A stretch of 5,562 bases of DNA from JBARRS01 sp049644345 (GTDB lineage Bacteria > Actinomycetota > Thermoleophilia > Gaiellales > Gaiellaceae). The stretch is taken from the NCBI GenBank assembly GCA_049644345.1, contig JBARRS010000146.1:1-5562 (forward strand). Direction: 5' to 3'. This document shows, piece by piece, positions 1 to 4,834 of the stretch (position 1 is the stretch's first letter; the number at the start of each line of letters is the position of its first letter). The position numbers were made by a program, and so were the translations under genes. Under the pieces are notes generated by a model. The model worked only from the letters and a program-made list of their open reading frames with translations, had not been told where the DNA came from and made no database searches.

Positions 1-1
1 G

Positions 2-169
2 AAGCCCAAAGCTCAGAAGCCCGACGAGCAGGCCGCGCCACAACTCCCTGAGCAGGACCATTCGGGCGGCGGAGACTCTTTGCCCACCGGGTCGAGCGGC
101 TCGGGAGACAGCGGCTCGATCTCCAACGGCGCCTCGGGCTCGGACTCCGGTTCGGGGTGGGGCGACTAG
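2..169 (+). CDS. C-terminal tail of an unidentified protein (5' end outside window)
   Basis: The frame beginning at base 2 is open for 55 codons and ends at TAG (167-169). The visible part is entirely low-complexity. A Lys/Pro/Gln/Glu-rich stretch (residues 1-19 of the fragment) is followed by a Ser/Gly/Asp-rich tail that ends in Trp-Gly-Asp. No folded domain is visible. Tails like this are common at the ends of actinobacterial membrane or secreted proteins such as penicillin-binding proteins and kinases, but nothing here identifies which. The codons are GC-rich at third positions and the stop lies 29 bases before the tRNA, which fits a real gene end. An alternative is that the frame is open by chance, since GC-rich DNA has few stops. 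The function cannot be told from this fragment. Confidence 0.6.
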   Translation, partial: KPKAQKPDEQAAPQLPEQDHSGGGDSLPTGSSGSGDSGSISNGASGSDSGSGWGD

Positions 170-198
170 GACACGCCGCTGCTAGGCTGGCGCTCCGC

Positions 199-271
199 GC
201 CGGCGTAGCTCAGCTGGTAGAGCACATCACTCGTAATGATGGGGTCCCCGGTTCGAGTCCGGGCGCCGGCT
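199..271 (+). tRNA. tRNA-Thr, anticodon CGT
   Basis: A complete 73-base cloverleaf can be folded by eye. The acceptor stem is 199-205 with 264-270 (7 perfect pairs) and the D stem is 208-211 with 220-223. The anticodon stem is 225-229 with 237-241, closing a 7-base loop (230-236). The T stem is 247-251 with 259-263, closing the loop TTCGAGT. The anticodon is C232-G233-T234, which reads ACG threonine codons and suits a high-GC genome. The discriminator base is T271, and CCA is not encoded, so it must be added after transcription. A TAGGCT hexamer at 183-188 could be a -10 box, but no convincing -35 was found. Bases 227-271 also lie antisense to the 3' end of the sensor kinase gene on the other strand. 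Confidence 0.97.
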
Positions 272-1705
272 TGGCTCGACTACGGGCGAAACGGCCTGCC
301 GCTCGACGGGCCGCTCTTGTCTCGGGCCCGATTTTTGCTCCTGCTCGGTTGCCGCGGGAAGCGTCATCGTCACCTCGGCACCTCCGGAGGGTCGGTTCGA
401 CGCGGCGGCGGTGCCGCCGTGTGCGTGTGCAATCGCGCCGACGATTGCCAGGCCCAGTCCGGCGCCGGGTTCCACTCGAGCTCCCTCTGCGCGGCTGAAC
501 CTTTCGAACGCGTGCTCGAGGAACCCCGGTGGAAGGCCAGCGCCTTCGTCGACGACGCGCAGCTCGAGCGAGCTCCCGCGCTCGTCGGCCTCGAGCCGGA
601 CCGTCCCGGCCCCGTAACGGAGCGCGTTCTCGACGAGGTTGCCGAGCGCTTGCTCGAGGCGCCGCCGGTCGGCGAGCACGACTAGGTCGGAGCGTGATAC
701 GACCTCGATCTCGCGGCCCGCATCCGCTGCTCGGCGGCGGAAGCGGATCGCGATCGCCTCGAGTAGTTCGGTAACCGATACGCGCGACCGGCGAAGCAGG
801 AGCGCGCCGGCGTCGATGCGGGCGAGCAGGAGGAGATCATCGGCGAGCTGGGAGAGCCGATCGGTCTCCTCTCCGGCGGAACGAAGCGCGGCCGCGAGCG
901 CCGGGGCGGACGCGGGCTCATCGAGAGCAAGCTCGATCTCGGTCTTCAGCAGGGCGAGGGGAGTCCGCAGCTCGTGGCTGGCATTTGAGACGAGCGTCCG
1001 CTCGCGTTCGAGTGCGGCCTCGAGGCGCGCGAGCATCTCGTTCAGCCGGGCGCCGAGGCGCGCGATCTCGTCGTTTGCGCGCGGGACGGGCAGCCGTCGG
1101 CCGGGACTTGCCGCGGAGACGGTCGCCGCGCGCTCGCTCATCCGCTCGACCGGACGCAAGGCCGCCGCGGCGAGGAGGTAACCGGCGACCGAGGCGAGCA
1201 GCAGGGCGATCGGCCCACCGATGAGCAGCTGGCGCCGCAGGTCTCCGAGCGCCTCTGCGCGCGGCTGCAGCGACACGCCGACGAGAATCACGAGCCTACG
1301 CCCGTCGGCCGTCACGGGCCTCGCCAGGAGACGGACCGGCTCGCCGCTGAGCGTGCGCGCAAAGAAGCTCGGGCCCACCCGCCCCCGCTCGAGCCCTCGA
1401 CCGGCGAGCAGCGGGCGGCGTGTCAGCCCGGGCGTCGCGTCGACGACGTTTCCCCGCGGCCCGATCACCTGCGCGAATCCGCCGTTCGGCCCGCCCAGGC
1501 TCGGCGCGTTCTGGAGCCCGGGATTGGCTTGCTGGACGAGGGCGGCGAGATCAGCGGCGCGCGTCCGCAGGCCCTGGTCGACCGTGCGGTCGAGGGTGGA
1601 GCCGAGGCGGAGATAGAGAAAGAGGCCGGTCGCGGAGAGCACGACCGCCATCGCGAGCGCGAACGCGAGCGTGAGGCGGACCCGGATCGGCAGCCGGTCC
1701 GTCAA
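227..1705 (-). CDS. Sensor histidine kinase (HAMP, HisKA, HATPase_c), membrane-bound
   Basis: This is the 492-residue sensor of a two-component system. It autophosphorylates on histidine and passes the phosphate to the regulator encoded just upstream. Membrane segments lie at about residues 12-34 and 160-183, bracketing an extracytoplasmic sensor of about 125 residues with no recognised ligand site. HAMP follows at about 183-235. The HisKA motif SHELRTP carries the phospho-acceptor H244. The ATPase shows an N box near N360, a G1 box DEGAG (386-390), an F box (about 395-405) and a G2 box GAGLGL (414-419), so all catalytic boxes are intact. The start is TTG at 1705-1703, overlapping the regulator TGA as TTGA. 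AAAGGA lies at 1714-1709, a rather tight spacing. The ATPase ends near residue 450. The last 40 or so residues are an unstructured tail, and the final 14 are encoded by the antisense of the tRNA. The signal sensed is unknown. Confidence 0.93.
   Translation of the reverse strand: MTDRLPIRVRLTLAFALAMAVVLSATGLFLYLRLGSTLDRTVDQGLRTRAADLAALVQQANPGLQNAPSLGGPNGGFAQVIGPRGNVVDATPGLTRRPLLAGRGLERGRVGPSFFARTLSGEPVRLLARPVTADGRRLVILVGVSLQPRAEALGDLRRQLLIGGPIALLLASVAGYLLAAAALRPVERMSERAATVSAASPGRRLPVPRANDEIARLGARLNEMLARLEAALERERTLVSNASHELRTPLALLKTEIELALDEPASAPALAAALRSAGEETDRLSQLADDLLLLARIDAGALLLRRSRVSVTELLEAIAIRFRRRAADAGREIEVVSRSDLVVLADRRRLEQALGNLVENALRYGAGTVRLEADERGSSLELRVVDEGAGLPPGFLEHAFERFSRAEGARVEPGAGLGLAIVGAIAHAHGGTAAASNRPSGGAEVTMTLPAATEQEQKSGPRQERPVERQAVSPVVEPSRRPDSNRGPHHYE
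307..336 (+). terminator. Intrinsic terminator of the tRNA transcript
   Basis: A 6-bp GC stem (CGGGCC at 307-312 with GGCCCG at 325-330) closes a 12-base loop. It is followed at once by ATTTTTG (331-337), which contains five Ts. On the plus strand this is a standard hairpin plus T-run, starting 36 bases after the tRNA. It lies inside the antisense of the histidine kinase coding region, so the sequence serves both strands. The stem is short, so efficiency is uncertain. Confidence 0.6.
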
Positions 1706-2376
1706 CGATCCTTTCGAAGCCGGTAACCCGCGCCGCGCACGGTTTCGAGCGAGCTCGCGCCAAAGGGGCGGTCGATCTTGTCGCGCAGATAGTTGACGTA
1801 GACGGCGATCACGTTCGAGCGGTTGTCGTAGCCGATCTCCCACGCTTGCTCGAGCAGCTGGTCACGCGAGAGCACGTCGCCGGGACGGTGCATGAACGCT
1901 TCGAGCAAGGCGAACTCCTTCGCCGTCAGCTCGATCTCGGTCGTGCCGCGCCAGACCTGCCTCGTCGCCGGGTCTAGCCGCAGGTCGCCGACCTCGAGGA
2001 CCGTCGGCCGTTCGACCGGGCCGCGGCGGGCGATCGCGCGTAGGCGGGCAAGCAGCTCCGCGAACGAGAATGGCTTCGTCAGGTAGTCGTCGGCGCCCAC
2101 GTCGAGCCCGGCGATCCGGTCCTCGACGGCGTCGCGCGCGGTCAGCATCAACACCGGTGTCCAGCGCCCCGCCTTGCGTAGCTCCGCGAGCGTCTCGAAC
2201 CCGTCCATGCCCGGCAGCATCACGTCGAGCACGATCGCGTCGTAATTCGTCGCCGCCGTCATCCAGATCGCGTCTTCCCCTGTTCGCGTCACATCGGCGG
2301 CGTCGCCGTTGTTCCGAAAGCCGCGCAGCAAGAGGCTTGCCATTTTCAGCTCGTCTTCGACGACGAGGACCTTCAT
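1702..2376 (-). CDS. Response regulator transcription factor, OmpR/PhoB family
   Basis: This 224-residue cytoplasmic DNA-binding regulator pairs with the kinase whose start overlaps its stop codon. The receiver domain is at about residues 2-115. It has the acidic pair E7/D8, the phospho-acceptor D51 (in VLDVMLPGMDGF), T79 and K101 (in TKPF), so every switch residue is present. A short linker leads to the winged-helix DNA-binding domain at about 128-221, ending in the family's typical VRGAGYRL. Length and architecture are normal for the family. The ATG at 2376-2374 starts directly at the receiver MKVLVVEDE, so the start is secure, although no clear Shine-Dalgarno precedes it. Phased 11-bp repeats 27-70 bases upstream fit autoregulation. 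It resembles actinobacterial regulators such as MprA or CseB, but the orthologue cannot be named from sequence alone. Confidence 0.96.
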   Translation of the reverse strand: MKVLVVEDELKMASLLLRGFRNNGDAADVTRTGEDAIWMTAATNYDAIVLDVMLPGMDGFETLAELRKAGRWTPVLMLTARDAVEDRIAGLDVGADDYLTKPFSFAELLARLRAIARRGPVERPTVLEVGDLRLDPATRQVWRGTTEIELTAKEFALLEAFMHRPGDVLSRDQLLEQAWEIGYDNRSNVIAVYVNYLRDKIDRPFGASSLETVRGAGYRLRKDR

Positions 2377-2402
2377 CGCGAGCCGAATTTTCGCACGGCT
2401 TT

Positions 2403-2446
2403 ATTAGAGCCAGATTAGACGCTGATACCGCTCTGATCTCTAACCG
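2403..2446. promoter_or_regulatory. Candidate operator: four phased 11-bp repeats between divergent genes
   Basis: Read on the plus strand, four adjacent 11-mers occur: ATTAGAGCCAG, ATTAGACGCTG, ATACCGCTCTG and ATCTCTAACCG. All four begin with AT, have C at position 9 and end in G. The first two share ATTAGA, and the second and third give CTGAT at 2422 and 2433. OmpR/PhoB-family dimers are known to bind tandem direct repeats at 11-bp spacing, and exactly such a regulator is encoded next door. The block lies 27-70 bases before the regulator start and 70-113 before the secreted-protein start. It could therefore repress the first, activate the second, or both. Binding is inferred. The fourth unit is the weakest. 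Confidence 0.6.
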
Positions 2447-2465
2447 TGGTCCAACACGAGCCCCC

Positions 2466-2471
2466 TAGCGT
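2466..2471 (+). promoter_or_regulatory. Possible -10 box for the small secreted protein gene
   Basis: TAGCGT fits the TAnnnT pattern and would place transcription start near 2478, leaving a leader of roughly 38 bases with the ribosome site inside it. No good -35 hexamer is seen at 2443-2448. That would be expected if an activator bound at the phased repeats just upstream replaces -35 contacts. The evidence is a single short match in GC-rich DNA, so it is tentative. Confidence 0.25.
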
Positions 2472-2500
2472 CAGACACGCATGTCCACGCACAAATCCAG

Positions 2501-2507
2501 AAAGGAG
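2501..2507 (+). promoter_or_regulatory. Strong ribosome binding site for the secreted protein gene
   Basis: AAAGGAG lies eight bases before the ATG at 2516. It is the best Shine-Dalgarno sequence in the window and fixes the start of the 100-residue gene. Strong initiation suggests a protein made in quantity when transcribed. Confidence 0.8.
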
Positions 2508-2515
2508 AACACGAC

Positions 2516-2818
2516 ATGCGTGCACGGTTGACCAAGTTGATGGCCGCCTTCACGGTCGTCGGAGCACTCGCGGTGGGCGGAGCGACACTCGCTTCCGCGG
2601 GCAGCAAGGCGTCGCCGGTACAGCCTTCGGCCTCGGCCGTCGACGTCCAGCAGGGCGACCAGAGCGCGCCCGATGGCCTCGCGGGCGAGCAGAGCTCGGA
2701 ATCCGAGACGACCGGGCTTGCCGGCGAGTCGAGTTCCGAGGCCGCGCCAAGCGACGGCCCCGGCGGCTACGCGGACGCCAACGCGGGCGCCGATACCCAG
2801 TTCCAGGGCGAGCAGTAG
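2516..2818 (+). CDS. Small secreted acidic Ser/Gly/Glu-rich protein
   Basis: The family is not recognised. The product is 100 residues. It has a clear Sec signal peptide: basic n-region MRARLTK, a hydrophobic core at about residues 9-25, and a likely cut after ASA (residue 28). The mature part of about 72 residues has only one Lys and many Glu, Asp, Ser, Gly, Gln and Ala. It has no cysteine and no predicted fold. GLAGE occurs twice (54-58 and 67-71), each followed by Ser/Glu-rich residues, so there is an imperfect 13-residue tandem repeat. The gene has its own strong ribosome site and a perfect hairpin behind it, so it appears monocistronic. It is divergent from the two-component operon and shares the intergenic region with the phased repeats. 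It is thus a natural candidate target of the regulator, perhaps an envelope-stress output or modulator of the kinase (inference). The coding call is secure. Confidence 0.88.
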   Translation: MRARLTKLMAAFTVVGALAVGGATLASAGSKASPVQPSASAVDVQQGDQSAPDGLAGEQSSESETTGLAGESSSEAAPSDGPGGYADANAGADTQFQGEQ

Positions 2819-2840
2819 CGATCACCCCGGAACCAACCAG

Positions 2841-2873
2841 GTCCTGGGGCCCCGCAGTGCGGGGCCCCAGGAC
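2841..2873 (+). terminator. Perfect 15-bp GC-rich hairpin terminator
   Basis: Bases 2841-2855 pair perfectly with 2859-2873 around a 3-base loop (AGT). The hairpin starts 22 bases after the stop of the secreted-protein gene. There is no T-run after it (ACCCGGATT), as is common for actinobacterial terminators. Each arm contains the palindrome GGGGCCCC. It would work in either orientation, but the nearest upstream gene is on the plus strand and no minus-strand gene ends here. Confidence 0.8.
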
Positions 2874-2895
2874 ACCCGGATTAAGGCGGCAATGC

Positions 2896-3135
2896 ATGGA
2901 CGATCGAGTTCAGCGAGGAACTTCGAACACGGCGAGACGGGAGCTCAACCGACGGCGCGCCGGCGGGCTGGAGGTCGTCCTCTACTGGTATGGAGACGCC
3001 GACAACGTGAGCGTTTCGGTCAGCGACGCCACCACCGGAGCCGACTTCGAGCTGGAGGTCGAATCAGCGAACGCTCTCGACGCGTTCTGGCACCCGTACG
3101 CGTACGCGTCCGCCCTCTTGGCAGGTCGGTTGTAA
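2896..3135 (+). CDS. Small unrecognised protein (79 residues)
   Basis: The frame from ATG 2896 to TAA 3133-3135 encodes 79 residues. Residues 1-24 are Arg-rich and look poorly conserved. From about residue 25 the sequence becomes convincingly protein-like: alternating hydrophobic/polar strands (EVVLYWYGD, VSVSVSD, FELEVES) then LDAFWHPYAYASALL. This suggests a three-stranded sheet plus a helix. Codons there are strongly GC-ending. AAGG at 2883-2886 stands nine bases before the ATG, a moderate ribosome site. The start is not certain. A non-standard CTG near 2968 would trim the Arg-rich part, which could also be a degenerated N-terminus. The stop lies ten bases before the TTG of the beta-propeller gene, so the two are probably one transcript. 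There is no signal peptide and no cysteine, so it is probably cytoplasmic. No function is assigned. Confidence 0.62.
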   Translation: MDDRVQRGTSNTARRELNRRRAGGLEVVLYWYGDADNVSVSVSDATTGADFELEVESANALDAFWHPYAYASALLAGRL

Positions 3136-3145
3136 GACGGGATAC

Positions 3146-4150
3146 TTGGAAATCGTGAGGGGAGTAGTTGTTGTCGCTCTGCTGCTGCTGGCGGTGGGCG
3201 GTGTTGCTACTCCGGATGCCGGCGCGTGCCTTCCGCCGTTAGCGGCCGGGCTCGCGTTCGACCCCAGTTGGTCACCCGATGGCCGACGGGTCGCCCTCAC
3301 CTGGATCAACGCCCACCATAGAGCCTCGGTCGACATCTGGGACGTCCAGAAACGTAAGCTCAGTTTCGTCGCGGCGGGCAGTCAGCCGTCGTGGGCACCT
3401 GACGGCAAGCGCCTTGTCTATGTAAACGCCGTGCCGCTGCCGCCGCCCTCGCCCCCGGACTTCGTCTGTGGGGGATGGACGCAGGACGACTTGTTCGTCA
3501 AACCGTTGAAGGCCAACTCCAGCCAGCTGACGTTCACCCGTTCGCGCCGGGAATCAGCCCCGGTGTGGTCGCCGCAAGGGGATCGGATCGCGTTTGCCTT
3601 CGTTGCCGACAGCGACCCCGCTGGAGCTGCGATCTCGATTGGGATCGCGACCCTTGACCTGAAAACCGGAGCCGAGAAGGTCCTCGCGTCTTCGCCGTGG
3701 GATAACGCGACGGGTAACGGGATGTTGTACTCAGACCCCGCCTGGTCTCCGGATGGCCAGCGGCTGGCGTTCGTCATAGGCACTGTGAACTCGACCGCGC
3801 CGTTCAGTGGCGACATCGCTGTGATCGACACGGACGGCTCCGGATTTCACATCGTGCTCCACCTCCCGAACTCGTTCCTCAGTCATCCCGCCTGGTCGCC
3901 CGGCGGAGACAAGCTCGCGTTCAACGCCTCCTCGAGGAACTACTACGACAGCGGTCTCTTCGTCAGCGACGCAGAGGGAACTCACCCAAGACGGCTTACG
4001 CGTGGGAACGACAGGGAACCGGCGTGGTCGCCCGACGGCCGAACGCTTGTCTTTGTGCGCGCGCCGTTGTGGACTCGCCGCTTCCGTAGCGTTCTCTACA
4101 CCATCCCGGCGGATGGCAGTGGTCGCGGCAGGCCCCTGTTTGGACGCTAG
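3146..4150 (+). CDS. Secreted TolB-like beta-propeller protein (PD40 repeats)
   Basis: From TTG 3146 this is 334 residues. A hydrophobic segment (about residues 6-22, VVVVALLLLAVGGVA) ending ...PDAGA is a signal peptide, so the protein is exported. Six PD40-type motifs with the core (P/A)xWSPDGxx(L/I)xF follow, near residues 40-52, 81-93, 139-151, 198-210, 248-260 and 292-304. This matches a six-bladed TolB-like propeller, a fold used for binding proteins or ligands rather than catalysis. The fifth repeat reads SPGGDKLAF and the third SPQGDRIAF, which are mild variants. Two cysteines (C28, C108) could form a disulfide. The start is unsettled: GTG at 3155 removes three residues and leaves a good signal peptide, and neither start has a strong ribosome site. 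The 10-base gap from the preceding small gene suggests co-transcription. The partner is unknown; the classical Tol-Pal role does not apply to a monoderm (inference). Confidence 0.92.
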   Translation: MEIVRGVVVVALLLLAVGGVATPDAGACLPPLAAGLAFDPSWSPDGRRVALTWINAHHRASVDIWDVQKRKLSFVAAGSQPSWAPDGKRLVYVNAVPLPPPSPPDFVCGGWTQDDLFVKPLKANSSQLTFTRSRRESAPVWSPQGDRIAFAFVADSDPAGAAISIGIATLDLKTGAEKVLASSPWDNATGNGMLYSDPAWSPDGQRLAFVIGTVNSTAPFSGDIAVIDTDGSGFHIVLHLPNSFLSHPAWSPGGDKLAFNASSRNYYDSGLFVSDAEGTHPRRLTRGNDREPAWSPDGRTLVFVRAPLWTRRFRSVLYTIPADGSGRGRPLFGR

Positions 4151-4153
4151 TAA

Positions 4154-4180
4154 GTACGTCGCCGCCTCACTGCGACGTAC
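4154..4180 (+). terminator. Stem-loop just after the beta-propeller gene
   Basis: GTACGTCGC (4154-4162) pairs perfectly with GCGACGTAC (4172-4180), a 9-bp stem with a 9-base loop. It starts four bases past the TAG at 4148-4150. No T-run follows. Position and perfect pairing make it a likely terminator or 3'-end stabilising hairpin. Confidence 0.6.
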
Positions 4181-4247
4181 CAGAGCGAATATGCGTTTCA
4201 ACCGGTAAGGTGTACGCACTCCCACCTGCATCAACCCTTCCTTCCGC

Positions 4248-4450
4248 GGCAGTCACCTCACTGGGTGTGGCTGGGGTCACACTGACTGCCCGGGCCGGGC
4301 GGGTGCGAAGTGGTGGAGGCCCGTCCGGCCCGAAGGTGGGGGCCCCTCCAGGGGTGACGGTGCCGCCTCTTAAAAGGGGGCCGGGGCAGCCATGCGAGAA
4401 CCACCCCGGCCCGGCAACTCGACTAGGAGTCCCACGCGCTTCAACGCGCG
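4248..4450 (+). other. Gene-free block of consecutive GC-rich stem-loops, possible structured RNA
   Basis: No convincing gene lies between 4151 and 4523. The stretch holds several consecutive stem-loops. GGCAGTCA 4248-4255 pairs with 4283-4290, enclosing an inner GTGTG/CACAC stem (4265-4269 with 4278-4282). Directly abutting is a 13-bp stem 4291-4303 with 4320-4332 (one G-U pair) with a 16-base loop. CCCC 4343-4346 pairs with GGGG 4351-4354. A 9-bp stem 4378-4386 pairs with 4404-4412 around a 17-base loop, and CGCGC 4435-4439 pairs with 4446-4450. The two large loops share TGCGA (4304-4308 and 4393-4397). It does not match a riboswitch class I can name. It could be a regulatory leader for the zinc-ribbon gene, an independent small RNA, or stacked terminators or a repeat element. 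GC-rich DNA folds easily, so the strand and function are uncertain. Confidence 0.4.
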
Positions 4451-4523
4451 CTCGTGAGCCCGTTATTCCCGCTGTTCGGTGAGAGGGGGCAAGGAACGGC
4501 ACGTTCGCGTCACATACCAGGCG

Positions 4524-4775
4524 ATGGCCGTGGAGACGCCTTATCTGCGCACGCCTTGCCCGAACTGCGGTTGCGCCGCCGTTCCGGCTGAGCCAGCCCT
4601 GATCGCAGCGGCCCGGTTGCCGGACCCGGGTTACTTCATGCCCAGCGGCAACCGAGGACTGTCGCTGGACGAGCTCGTCTCGAGCGAGAAGCTGTGTATC
4701 TGCGACGAGTGCAACTTCATCGTCGACCGGCCTTCGCTCGAGCTCGTCGACGACGAGCTGGAGTGGTGGCCATAG
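4524..4775 (+). CDS. Small six-cysteine zinc-ribbon-like protein
   Basis: The family is not recognised. From ATG 4524 the product is 83 residues, acidic at the C-terminus and without signal peptide or membrane segment, so probably cytoplasmic. Two cysteine clusters stand 40 residues apart. CPNCGC (C12, C15, C17) is near the N-terminus and CICDEC (C58, C60, C63) is near the C-terminus. CxxC at each end is the layout of a zinc ribbon, and the two extra cysteines make a mirrored CxxCxC ... CxCxxC pattern. Between them lies a Pro/Ala-rich, then loop-like stretch (residues 20-55). The frame opens further up at GTG 4479 (98 residues), but those codons include rare AGA and GGG and look non-coding, so the ATG is preferred. 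Neither start has a good ribosome site. A role in metal binding or nucleic-acid or protein contact is plausible, but no specific function is supported. Confidence 0.78.
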   Translation: MAVETPYLRTPCPNCGCAAVPAEPALIAAARLPDPGYFMPSGNRGLSLDELVSSEKLCICDECNFIVDRPSLELVDDELEWWP

Positions 4776-4790
4776 GCCGACCACGCTTGA

Positions 4791-4822
4791 GGGCGTCCAC
4801 CAGGGGAGCTACCCTCGCGCCC
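4791..4822 (+). other. Two-tier stem-loop in front of the last gene
   Basis: GGGCG 4791-4795 pairs with CGCCC 4818-4822, and inside it AGGG 4802-4805 pairs with CCCT 4812-4815. It sits between the zinc-ribbon stop and the GAGGG ribosome site (4823-4827) of the next frame. It could be a weak terminator or a leader structure that touches ribosome access. Support is by base pairing only. Confidence 0.3.
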
Positions 4823-4834
4823 GAGGGTTTCGAT

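Noticed and set aside
189..201. GGCGC-TCC-GCGCC hairpin at the tRNA 5' end as a terminator for the kinase transcript
   Set aside because: It has only five pairs, overlaps the tRNA acceptor stem and has no T-run on the minus strand, so it is too weak to call.
639..1181. Plus-strand 180-codon open frame, Ser/Arg-rich
   Set aside because: It is antisense to the histidine kinase, has a composition typical of a mirrored GC-rich frame, and shows no domain or ribosome site.
2446..2895. Upstream extension of the frame that holds the 79-residue gene
   Set aside because: It overlaps the well-supported secreted-protein gene and the hairpin terminator in another frame and reads as Arg/Pro-rich noise; only the part after 2896 looks coding.
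4210..4482. Plus-strand GTG frame of 90 codons
   Set aside because: It runs straight through the stem-loops; its Pro/Gly/Arg composition follows from the GC-rich arms, and no ribosome site precedes it.
4167..4784. Minus-strand 205-codon open frame across the structured interval and zinc-ribbon gene
   Set aside because: It is a shadow of the plus-strand gene, covers the stem-loops, and has no recognisable domain.
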